This document shows, in pieces, positions 8,054 to 16,961 of a stretch of 16,961 nucleotides of DNA. Every line of letters begins with the position of its first letter. Positions within the stretch are counted from its first letter, which is position 1. The notes under the pieces are model-generated. The model did not search any database, was not told the origin of the DNA, and saw nothing but the letters and a program-made list of their open reading frames with translations. The DNA comes from an uncultured Mycoplasma sp. GTDB lineage: Bacteria; Bacillota_I; Bacilli_A; Mycoplasmatales; Mycoplasmoidaceae. The DNA lies in assembly GCA_947174035.1 (NCBI GenBank), contig CAMWHH010000002.1, positions 1 to 16,961 of the forward strand. Reading direction: 5' to 3'. Made by a program: the position numbers and the translations under genes.

Positions 8054-10459
8054 TTAATTTTTTTGGTTTTCAGAACCATCAGTTTTTTCTTTACTATTTT
8101 CTTCTTTACTCTTTTCAGCTTTAGCTTTTTTTATCATTTCTTCAGCTTTCTTTTTTTCTTCTAATTCTTTTTTCTTTTCTAAAGCTTCAACAGGAAGTTT
8201 TTTGTGTTTATGAATGTAATCAATTTGAGGTTTAATAATTGTTTCTAATAATAAAAGTGATTCAACTATTAATTCAACTTCACGATTATTTTGCTTAATA
8301 ATTTTGTAAGCATATTCATATCTTTCTTTGAATATTTTTTCAATTTCTTTATCAATTAATTGTGAAGTGTTTTCAGAGAAATTCTTAACTTGATAAGGGT
8401 TAACAGTTCCTTCTGATGGATAATATTGCGCCATCCCAACAGAAGACATTCCAAGTTGAGTTACCATCGATCTTACAATGTTTGTAGCTTTATATAAATC
8501 GTTTGCTGCACCAGTTGAAATAAATTCTTTACCAAAATTAATTTCTTCAGATGCTCTACCACCAAGTAATCCAGCAACCATTCCTAAAAGATCTGATTTT
8601 TTACGAATTGATAATTCTTGAATTTCTGGAACTGATAGTGTGTATCCAGCAGCTTGACCTCTTGGAATAATTGTAATTTTTTCAACAACTTCAGATCCTT
8701 TTGTATATAAACCAACAATTGCATGACCAGCTTCATGGTAAGCAATTTGTCTTTTTTCTTCTAATGAAATAACTCTTGTTTTCTTTGCAGGTCCAGCAAT
8801 TACTCTATCAATTGCTTCATCTAAATCATCAGTAGTAATAGCTTTTCTATTTTTTCTAACTGCTAATAATGTAGCTTCGTTCAAAACATTTTCTAATTGA
8901 GCACCAGAAAAACCAGGAGTTCTTCTAGCTATATCTTCTAAATCAACGCTTCCAGAAAGATTTTTGTTTCTTGAATGAATTTTTAAAATAGCAACTCTTT
9001 CTTTAATATCTGGTAAGTTAACTGGAATATGTCTATCAAAACGACCAGGACGTAATAAAGCATCATCTAAAACATCAAGTCTATTAGTTGCTGCCATAAC
9101 AATAACTCCAGTTTTAGTACTAAAACCATCCATTTCAGCTAATAATTGATTTAATGTTTGGTCTGCTAAAGAACCAGCAGTTGTTTCAAATTTTCCTCTT
9201 TTTGAACCAACTGAATCAATTTCATCAATAAAAATAATAGCTGGTGCTGCTTTTACTGCTTTTGCAAATAAATCTCTTACTCTTTTTGCACCAACACCTA
9301 CTAACATATCTTCAAAAGCTGATCCTGAAACTTGAAAGAAAGGAACCTTTGCTTCACCAGCAACAGCTTTAGCTAATAAAGTTTTACCAGTACCAGGTGG
9401 TCCATATAAAATAACACCTTTAGGTATTCTTGCACCCATTGCTGCATATTTGTCTGGTCTTTTTAAGAAATCTACAATTTCAATAAGTTCTTCTTTTTCT
9501 TCTTCAATTCCAGCTACATCTGAAAATAAAACATTAGATTGAGCAAGTTTAGCTTGTGATTTTCCAATAGAAAATACATTGTCTTGACCACCACCAACTT
9601 GACCCATTTTTCTCATTGAGTAATAAATAATTGCTAGTAATAACACAAAAGGTAATACAGACATTATTATTGATGTTACTGTATAAAAACTGTAAAGTTG
9701 AGGAATAGAAGGGGAAAGATTTGAACTTCATCCTTGTAATTTCATAGTATTTGTTAGGTTCTCATCATATAAAAAATTACTTTCTTTACCTGATTTTAAA
9801 TATACATTACCAGTAGAATCAACAAGTATATTACTAGATTGTAATCCTTTTTCACCATTATCACTAACAGTTGCAGTAGAAGTAGTTACATTATCAATTG
9901 TATTGCTTGTCACAGTTATATTAGTTCTGATTAAAGAATAGTATCAACCTGTAAATGAATTTTCAATATAAAAAACATATATTGTGTTACTGCTATGTTC
10001 ATAAAAAAGAGAAGGTGATTCATATATCTCTTTACCATTACCATACATATCTTCTTCTTTAGTTGCATTGGGATTATATGATTGGTAAATAAGATAAGAA
10101 GAAGATGTAGGGTCTTTATCATTTACACCAAATCCAACAGCATTATAACTTTTAGGGCTAAAAGTAAAACCACTTAAAACAATTAAAGCTATTAAGCCTA
10201 AAACTAAAATAAGAATAATTACTGTTCAAATAATTTTTCTTGCTTTTTTTGGTTCTCTTTCGCCAGTAACAGTAGGTTGGTTTAAATCTTTTTTATTGTT
10301 ATTGTTACTTGGTTGGTTTAAATCTGAATTAGTTTTTTGAATGTTTAAAATCTTATTTTTAAAGTTAATAAATTTTTTAAAAAATCCTGAATGTTTTTTA
10401 TCATCTGAAGTTAATTTTAAAGTCTTTATAATAAAAAGTTCTAGTTTATTGAATGACAT
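8054..10459 (-). CDS. ftsH: ATP-dependent zinc metalloprotease FtsH
   Basis: FtsH is the membrane-anchored AAA+ protease that degrades damaged membrane proteins and some regulators. This one has 801 residues. A Lys/Asn-rich cytoplasmic leader (1-77) precedes TM1 (about 78-98). An extracellular domain of about 155 residues follows, then TM2 (about 258-280). Walker A GPPGTGKT is at 353-360, Walker B IIFIDEID at 408-415, and the SRH segment with RPGRFDR about 470-476. The zinc motif HEAGH is at 575-579 and the third ligand Asp654 is in AANDL. The C-terminus is a Lys/Glu-rich coiled coil. TGA codons encode Trp, for example at 9728 and 10226. AAGGAA lies 6 nt before the ATG. It starts 17 nt after hpt, so the two form an operon, a pairing common in Firmicutes and Mollicutes. 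Confidence 0.96.
10275..10325. repeat. 15-nt direct repeat within ftsH
   Basis: GGTTGGTTTAAATCT occurs at 10275-10289 and 10311-10325. On the coding strand each copy encodes DLNQP in the flexible N-terminal leader of FtsH, flanking an Asn-rich NNNN stretch. The 36-nt period keeps frame, so gain or loss of one unit would change leader length without a frameshift. Confidence 0.7.
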
Positions 10460-10476
10460 TTTTTTTCCTTATTTTC

Positions 10477-11016
10477 TTATTTGCTATTTTGCTTATAAAT
10501 ACCAACATATGGTAAATTTCTTAATTTTCCATCAATATCGCATCCATAACCAACTAAGAATTTATTTTCAACAGAAAAACATGAGTATGTTGGATCAAAA
10601 TCTATTTGTCTACCTTCTGGTTTATCTAAAAGTGTAATAGTTTCTACAGATGCAGGTTTATATTTACTAATTAAATAATCTTTAACATGTTTTAAAGTTA
10701 ATGCACTATCTACAATTTCATCAACTATTAAAACATGTTTACCAGTAATATTTTCAGTTATATCTAATTTAATTTTAGGTTGAATATGTGTTCTAGTGTC
10801 ACCTTTTCAACTTGAAGTTACAAGCATAGTGTCAAAAATACAGTCAACTGTAATATAACTTGCTAATTGTCCATAAAATGGTAAACATCCTTTTAGTAAA
10901 CCAACTAAAACTAATTCTTTGTCTTTATATTGGTTGCTAATTCATTCACCAGCTTTAATGATTTCTCTTTGAATTTCTTCTCTTGTAATTAATATTTTTT
11001 CAACTCTTCTATCCAT
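10477..11016 (-). CDS. hpt: Hypoxanthine-guanine phosphoribosyltransferase
   Basis: Hpt salvages hypoxanthine and guanine to IMP and GMP using PRPP. The 179-residue frame includes two TGA-Trp codons (W25 and W70), so it is invisible under the standard code. Motifs are VLVGLLKGCLPF (36-47), SSW near 68-70 in the flexible-loop region, the PRPP loop VLIVDEIVDSALT (95-107) with the catalytic Asp in it, and VGYGCDIDGKLRNLPYVG (155-172), a typical family ending. The usual Glu-Asp pair of the PRPP loop appears as Asp-Glu. The start ATG at 11016 is 6 nt after a tiny in-frame reading frame that carries the good Shine-Dalgarno. It is followed 17 nt later by ftsH. Together with apt it supplies the salvage routes for both purine classes. 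Confidence 0.93.
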
Positions 11017-11022
11017 AGCAAG

Positions 11023-11045
11023 TTACACCATTCTTTAATTCCCTT
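11023..11045 (-). promoter_or_regulatory. Two-codon leader ORF and Shine-Dalgarno ahead of hpt
   Basis: A strong AAGGGAA (11039-11045) stands 7 nt before an ATG at 11031. That ATG reads Met-Val-stop (11031-11023). The hpt ATG follows two codons later in the same frame, with no ribosome binding site of its own at normal distance. Hpt may therefore be translated by termination and re-initiation, or the TAA may be a recent nonsense change near an older start. Confidence 0.5.
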
Positions 11046-11158
11046 GTAAATAAATTTTATTGTAACTTAAAAAAATATTTATTCTTTAAGATATTTATTA
11101 AACTCATTTATTTATATAGACTTAAAAACAAACATTTAAAAAATAAAGATTTAACTGT

Positions 11159-11620
11159 TTATTTTTTAGACAAAAGTAAAACTGTGTTAACTTGGACTTT
11201 TTCAACATTTTCTTCAAATCTTGTTCCTTTTAAACTAATTTTAGTTTTTAAAAGTTTTTCTAGGTTTTTTTTGATTTCATTTTTAATTTCTTTTAAAAAA
11301 ATAAAATCACTAATTAAGGTAATATCAACATTAACTATTTGAAAACCAAATTCATTAAGCGATTGCATAGCTTTTTCTAAAATTACAAGTGAATTAAGAT
11401 TTTTGTTTTTTAAATCTGTATCTGGGAAATAGGTTCCCAAATCATCTAAAGACAAAGCACCTAAAATAGCTGAACTTAAAGAATGAAAAATAATATCCCC
11501 ATCAGAATGAGCAATTATTTCATATCCCAAATTAAAACTTAACCCTCCCAATTTTTGGGGTTTATTACTTTTAACAATTTTGTGAATATCTATTCCATTT
11601 CCTATTAAAAAATTAGACAT
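11159..11620 (-). CDS. ispF: 2-C-methyl-D-erythritol 2,4-cyclodiphosphate synthase (IspF), divergent
   Basis: IspF forms the cyclic diphosphate intermediate of the MEP route to isoprenoid precursors. The 153 residues are close to the family's length of about 157. The zinc ligands are present (Asp11, His13, His46), with GGLSF, HSDGD (38-42), LSLDDLGTYFPDTD (57-69) and NVDIT (97-101). The C-terminal substrate region is unusual: KGTRFE (131-136) stands where KATTTE is normal, and the following GFTGRGEGI segment is missing, leaving the tail about 5 residues shorter. AGGAG lies about 8 nt before the ATG. No other MEP gene is seen in this window. The fold assignment is firm; full activity is uncertain. 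Confidence 0.85.
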   Translation of the reverse strand: MSNFLIGNGIDIHKIVKSNKPQKLGGLSFNLGYEIIAHSDGDIIFHSLSSAILGALSLDDLGTYFPDTDLKNKNLNSLVILEKAMQSLNEFGFQIVNVDITLISDFIFLKEIKNEIKKNLEKLLKTKISLKGTRFEENVEKVQVNTVLLLSKK

Positions 11621-11670
11621 TTATAAACTCCTAATCAAAAATATAAAATAAATAAACCAAATTAAATAAA

Positions 11671-11702
11671 AAAAGTAAAAAAGGTTTTTCTTTTTTACTT
11701 TT
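11671..11702 (-). terminator. Intrinsic terminator of the ABC operon
   Basis: Arms AAAAGTAAAAAAG (11671-11683) and CTTTTTTACTTTT (11690-11702) pair over 13 bp with a 6-nt loop. On the minus strand the hairpin is followed by a T-rich tail. The first two bases of the stem belong to the TAA stop codon of the ATPase gene. The stem is AT-rich but long and perfect. Confidence 0.75.
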
Positions 11703-12498
11703 AAACTACTTCTAATGGATTTTTATTTTCATACATTTGTTTAATTAATCCATTTTCAATTATTATTACTTGTTCAGCAATCTTTGCAATTTCTTTATCG
11801 TGGGTAATTAAAACAATTGTTGTGTTGTACTTTTTGTTTACATCTTTTAAGATTTTTAGAATTTTTTTGCTCATTGATGAATCAACAGCACCAGTTGGTT
11901 CATCACCAAAAATAATTAAAGGACGTTTAGCAACTGCTCTAGCTATTGAAACTCTTTGTTGTTGACCGCCAGATAATTCTGAAGGATATTTCTTTTTATG
12001 TTCTTCTAAACCAACTAAACTAATAATTTCATCAATTTCTTTTTTATCTCTACCAGTTTTGTTTAAATTAAACCCTGTTAAGATGTTGTCATATACATTT
12101 AAAGTTGCAAGTAGACCATATTCTTGAAATATATAACCAACATATTTTCTTCTAAAATCTGTTAATTGGTTATTTGTCATGTTAATCAGTTGATGGTTAT
12201 TTACAATAACAGATCCAGTTGATGCTCTAGAAAGAGCAGATAAAATATTCATTAGTGTTGTTTTTCCACTACCAGATTTACCAAGAATTACTACAAATTT
12301 ACCTTTTTTAATTTTTAAATCAATTCCTTTTAAAACATCATTAACTAAAAAACCATTACAAAACTTTTTTGTTACATTTGTTAATTCAAAAATATAACCA
12401 TCTGAATTTTTTTGTTCAATTGGTCCCTTATGAGGTTTATTTAATTTTTGAAAAGTTTTTATTAATGATTTGTTTATTTGTGATTCTTTTGATTGCAT
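11701..12498 (-). CDS. ABC transporter ATPase, MacB/LolD-like family
   Basis: This 265-residue ATPase drives the FtsX-type permease encoded just upstream. After a 35-residue leader come Walker A GKSGSGKT (73-80), the Q-loop YIFQEYGLL (122-130), the signature LSGGQ (175-179), Walker B LIIFGDEPTGAVD (194-206) and the H-loop ITHD (231-234). The EPTGAVD form and the partner permease place it with MacB/LolD/FtsE-type ATPases. I chose ATG 12498 because TTGGAG lies about 7 nt upstream and because it follows the permease stop by 14 nt. Longer starts at 12558 or 12624 have no ribosome site and would overlap the permease. The transported or released substrate is unknown. Confidence 0.92.
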   Translation of the reverse strand: MQSKESQINKSLIKTFQKLNKPHKGPIEQKNSDGYIFELTNVTKKFCNGFLVNDVLKGIDLKIKKGKFVVILGKSGSGKTTLMNILSALSRASTGSVIVNNHQLINMTNNQLTDFRRKYVGYIFQEYGLLATLNVYDNILTGFNLNKTGRDKKEIDEIISLVGLEEHKKKYPSELSGGQQQRVSIARAVAKRPLIIFGDEPTGAVDSSMSKKILKILKDVNKKYNTTIVLITHDKEIAKIAEQVIIIENGLIKQMYENKNPLEVV

Positions 12499-12512
12499 TT
12501 GTAACTCCAACT

Positions 12513-15500
12513 TTATTTTATACTCATTGCTAAATTCATTTTTCCAATTTTGTTCCATGTTGTTCAATAAGATAAAAAGAAAATAAAAATAATTCCAATT
12601 GATGAAACAACAAAGTGTCATCATGAGTAATCAATGATAATTAAAATTCCTGCAAACCCAAAAACAAAGTTAGTATAAATAAATCCTAATAGGAAAGTTA
12701 AAGGAATAGATAGCAATAAACCAAGTAAGAAAACTGGTACATAAACTGATAAAAATGAACCTGCGTTCTTTTTATCATCTAAACCTAAACATTTTAAAAT
12801 TGCTGCCAATTTTAATGAATCATTGATAATCAATGATGAAACAATAACTATTATTAAAATAGTTATTAAAATAACTATTGTCATAATTGCATCTTGAATT
12901 TTTGATAGTGTAGAACTAGTTGAATTCAAAATATCTATGGTTGAACTATTTGAAGATGCATTTGAAACTATAAACAAAGAAGAACTTGATCCAAAAATAT
13001 CAGCTATTGTTTGAATAAAAGCAGATGCATCTACTGTTGGGTTTCCATTAGCATCTAACAAGTCATTAAACCCTAATAGTTTAATTGCTTTAATTAAATT
13101 ATCTTTATTAGCAAATAAAGCACTAATTGTAGAGTCAGTTGTAGAAATTAAATCAGTACCAGGATATAATCCACTAACTGAATATAAAGAAACACCATTT
13201 GTTACTTCTACTAAACTATTACTTTCAACTGAAAAGATTCCATTAAAACCACTTTTTGAATTATCAAATTGGTTCTTATTTTCTATTTCAGATGGTTCAT
13301 TTTGTTTTGTTTGAACCTCATAAGCATTACCATAATCTCATTCTAGTTGACTTCAACTAACAACACTTGTAATTTGACTAGCATCAGTTGGTACTTTTGG
13401 TTTAACATTATTAATTGTTAAACCTAAGATTTTGTTAGCGTCATATTGATTAATGTAAAAATCAGCACCTTGATATGTTGTTATAATATCCATCACTTTA
13501 AAATATGCTATAGGATTTTCGATATTAAAATATTTTCTAGAATATCTATCAGCAGAATTAGTGATTTCAGCTTTAATAACATCGTTTCTGTTAATTCCAT
13601 ATTTTTTACTTGCATATTCATTAATAACAATTGGATAAACATCAATTTCTTCATTGTTGTTTTTAATGGTTTGTAATGGATAATTTCACAATTCATTATT
13701 TAATAATTTGTTGTTGCTATTATATAAATCTACAGTTGCATTTTGATCTTTAGATAGTCCTGTAACTACTAAACTATCACTGCTGCTCCTTATTGTTGAT
13801 CCATTAATATCGTTAATTAAAAAATCAATGTAAGTGTAAGGTTTATCACTTTGATTAGCAACTAATTTATTGTAATTAATACTATATGTGTAATTGCTAA
13901 GTTGTTGTTGTGAATACAAATAATAAAGTAGGTTTAAAAAATTTATATTTACATCAGTAACAATTGGTGAATCAAAATTTCCTCCAATTTTAGAAATATC
14001 AAATTCTAAATAATAGTCAAAATTGGGATCTTCTAATGAATCAAGTGTGTCATAAAATACTGAATTGCTATTTTTAATTTCATCAAGTGTTGTTTGATAT
14101 ATTCCAGCTCCAAAGTAATTTTGATCATTAAATTTAGGAGTGGGATTAGTAGACGTTTCTGTTTCATTTTTTAAAACAACATATGCTTTTGAAAAACTTC
14201 TAATTACTTCAAAAATAGATAAATTTTGATTATTAATTGTTAAAGTATTTGTAGTGTCTTTAGCAGCATTTTCAAACATGTTAACAAATGCTTGATTAGC
14301 ATATGCACTATTATTTGAAGGCATTAATTGTGATGCTAAAGTTCAAGGGTTTGAAGTAATACTACCAAGACCCAAATTAATATCAGTAAAGGGTTTAGTT
14401 GTAGTTTTATTTTTAAGATAAAAAATATCAGATTTTTGATTTGTTAAATCATCTTGAGAAACAAGTTGATAGTTCCCAAATATTTTCAAATTTGTTTGAA
14501 AATCAGAATTGGTTGAAACATATTTTGAATAATCACCTTCTTCTCAATATTTTTGATCAATAAAATCATCATTAGATATTCCTTCAATGTCTTGATATGA
14601 ATAAGCTAAAGATGTGTCAAAATAGCTTAGTTTATTTAGTGTTTTACCTTGTTGTTGGTAAGGGACAGTGTAATATTGACCTGATTGTAATGTAGGTGTT
14701 ACTAAATTCAAAGCATAAGTATATTTTCTAGTACTATATGTTTTTTCTGCTGCTGAACTAAATGAATTTAAAGTATTAATTGAAAATGTTAAAGATGTCA
14801 TTAATAGTGCTGACATTAAAGATAATAAAATTAATCTTCATAAAGAAGAAAAAGCAATTGCTGCTCTTAATCTAGTAATAATAGAAAATTTGGTAAAAGG
14901 TTTTTTAAGAAGAGATGCAATCTTAGTCATTTTGTATTTAGATTCATCTTTCATGAATTCTGAAGTTTCTCCTCTCAAACAGAATCAAGAAAAAATAATT
15001 GTTAAAGCTAAAAAAATTGCTGAAACTATTAAAACTATCCCAATAATTAATCCAATTGAAAAGCCTTCAATTGAAGTTGGCAGAGTTCAAAAACTTCCCA
15101 ATAAATTAATAACTAATGTTTGTAAACTTAAACCTAAAATATAACCAAAAAATGTTGAAGCAAAAACAGGAATTCATATTAATAAACAAATCCCTAAAAT
15201 TATTTCCCATTTTTTATAACCATTCGCTTGCATAATTCCTAAACTATTTCTATTAGATTCAATACATCTTTTAATAATGACTATAGAAATAAAAATAGAT
15301 AGCAATAATATGAATGCTGTTAAAAAACCAGAAACTGTCCCAATTGTTTTTACTATTTGTGGAATAAAAACAACTCTTAGCGCTGATGGACTTAAAGTAT
15401 TAGATGTGTCATCATACATATATGCAGCATTCACATTAGATGGTCATGCCATGTAGTTTCTTGAAATAGAATTTATTTCATCTAAAATTTCTTGATTGTA

Positions 15501-16946
15501 ACTACTTGGTGTTTCAAATTTCCCTACTAAAAAATTTTCTTGCTCATTTCCTCTAAAAGAATTTTCCATTTTTACAAAACCAGCAGAATTTGTATAAACA
15601 ATTTGCTCAGTTTCATTATTTGGAACAACATTTGAAAACGAAACAACAGGATACATAAAATCTGGTGAAACTCCTGTTCCTAAAATAACAAAAGTTTGGT
15701 TATCGATTTGAAAGGTATTGTCAAACAATGTACTAATTCATTGTTCAAACCTTTCTTGTTTATCATCTAAATGATTAGTTCATTCATCAAAATTTATTGG
15801 AGATTTATGTAATTTATCTAAATATTGTGGAGAAATAATAGCACCATAACTTGTAAAATCTTCAATTTTTCCACTTACTGGTGCAATTCCAGAAATTGAA
15901 TAAGAAAATCTAATTTGGAATCCATCATTAATAATTCCTTTTGTATCAATAATGTATTTTAAAATATTGCTTTCTTTAATTATTTCATCCCTTGCTTCAT
16001 CAGAAACTTCAGGTGAGTTAGAATATGGATTATAGTCTGGATTGTTATATACATAGTTATATAACGCATCAAAAGAAAAACTTTGATTAGATCAACTAGC
16101 TTTATATAAATACTTAACTAAACTTCTAGATAGTTCTGGATTGTTTGATAATTCTTGTTGAGTTGCTGACAATATTTTGTTTACATCATCAAAATTAGCT
16201 GGTAATTCTAAATTGCTACCACTGTACAAAACTATTTTATCAATAGTGTATTCTGGTGATGATTCAATTAATTTAAAGAAAATATTTTGTTGGGTATTGT
16301 TAATGTTTATAGAATTAAAACTTCTGATTTCAGTATTTGTTTTGCTACTAATTTCATCAATAAATTCTTGTTGATAAAAAGTTTCTACATAATTTACTAA
16401 ATCAGAATTATTTTGGCTAATAACTGAAGTAACAGTGGTTACAAAATTATTTTTTGTAGTTCAATTATCTAATGTCACATCATCTTGAGAGGTAACAATT
16501 TTTTGGAAAAATAAAAAATTTTTGTAAAAATAACTATTTTTGTCATCCTTAAATTTATTGAAAACATCAATATAACTATATGACCATTCAAAATCTTGAC
16601 CACTTTGAATTAAAGATGTGTTGATTTCAAAATCAATTGAATAAGTGAAATTATTTTCTGAATTTCCTAATTTAGTAATGTTTGTAACATTAACATCACC
16701 ATTAATGCTATCTTTTGATGTATTTAAAATATAAGGTCCTTGACCATATCTATAATTTTCATTAATAACAAAATTATGCAGATTACCTTGAGTGGCAACA
16801 GTGTTGTATGAAGAAGTTAAGTTTGCATTAGTACTGTTTAAAACTGTAAAAATAGACATTGAAAAAAAAATTAAAATAAATAAACCTATAAAAGATAATT
16901 TACTTAATTTAAAAAATTTTAAAATGGCTTTAATCAGTGTTTTCAT
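12513..16946 (-). CDS. Giant FtsX-family ABC transporter permease
   Basis: This is a single 1477-residue frame once TGA is read as Trp (for example 12618-12623, 13336, 15736). TM1 lies at about 18-36, then an extracellular domain of nearly 490 residues, then TMs at about 535-557, 580-605 and 620-645. The loop NSLGIMQANGYKKWE after the first of these fits the FtsX coupling motif. A second module repeats this: TM at about 703-722, an extracellular domain of about 620 residues, then TMs at about 1353-1375, 1400-1425 and 1443-1465, with LAAILKCLGLDDKK as the matching loop. The layout resembles double-FtsX permeases of the MacB/LolC type, but with very large outside domains rich in Ser/Asn. The ATPase gene follows 14 nt later. 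No Shine-Dalgarno is seen; a TATAAT box is 8 nt from the ATG. Role unknown; export, surface remodelling or protein release are possible. Confidence 0.88.
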
Positions 16947-16954
16947 TTAAATAT

Positions 16955-16960
16955 ATTATA
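16955..16960 (-). promoter_or_regulatory. Candidate -10 box for a leaderless permease mRNA
   Basis: A consensus TATAAT reads on the minus strand and ends 8 nt before the ATG of the giant permease. Transcription starting 6-7 nt past a -10 box would begin within 1-2 nt of the start codon. No ribosome binding site is present, which agrees with a leaderless message. The window ends before any -35 could be seen. Confidence 0.55.
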
Positions 16961-16961
16961 C

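Noticed and set aside
11127..11165. AT-only inverted repeat just after ispF as a terminator
   Set aside because: The stem is all A-T with a large loop and could arise by chance in this composition.
12498..12624. Longer ABC ATPase starting at 12558 or 12624
   Set aside because: Neither start has a Shine-Dalgarno, and both overlap the permease 3' end, which runs to 12513 once TGA is read as Trp. ATG 12498 has GGAG at normal distance.
4649..16946. Several large genes appearing as strings of broken fragments
   Set aside because: All breaks I checked are TGA codons in a constant frame, with no TAA/TAG in the joining stretches I read, so they are Trp codons and not pseudogenes.
1..16961. tRNA, rRNA, CRISPR arrays, insertion sequences or prophage genes
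   Set aside because: No cloverleaf, regular spaced repeats, transposase motifs or phage-type genes were seen on either strand.

Overview
The window is a very AT-rich piece of a mollicute (Mycoplasma/Spiroplasma-like) genome that reads UGA as tryptophan (genetic code 4). Under the standard code the large genes here look broken at TGA. With TGA read as Trp, SecDF, FtsH, a giant FtsX-type permease, a lipoprotein, Hpt and a HAD phosphatase each become one uninterrupted frame with clean family motifs. The lipoprotein signal, poly(A) promoter tract, SecD-SecF fusion and absence of cell-wall genes all fit Mollicutes. An ispF gene points to a lineage that keeps some MEP-pathway genes. I cannot name the species from sequence alone.

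Layout, right to left, because all genes but one are on the minus strand. (1) An ABC exporter-type pair: a 1477-residue double-FtsX permease (16946-12513) and its MacB/LolD-like ATPase (12498-11701), closed by a terminator. (2) ispF (11620-11159). (3) hpt and ftsH (11016-8054), tightly spaced. (4) secDF and apt (7927-4114), coupled by an RBS/stop overlap, then rnhB (4079-3456). (5) A lone plus-strand lipoprotein gene (2239-3453), convergent with rnhB and divergent from coaX. (6) coaX and a Cof-type HAD phosphatase (2091-419), closed by a terminator. (7) Positions 1-386, an AT-rich stretch with no gene I can support.

Together the genes cover purine salvage (apt, hpt), membrane protein export and quality control (secDF, ftsH), CoA synthesis (coaX), DNA maintenance (rnhB), isoprenoid chemistry (ispF) and a surface layer (lipoprotein, and an FtsX-type ABC system with two very large extracellular domains). 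The points most worth a second look are: an A17 tract in the lipoprotein promoter, a candidate phase-variation switch; the lipoprotein's terminator, written into the conserved C-terminal motif codons of rnhB on the opposite strand; a SecDF that lacks the usual transmembrane acidic motifs in both halves; an IspF that lacks the family's C-terminal glycine/arginine motif; and a -10 box only 8 nt from the permease start codon, suggesting leaderless mRNA.
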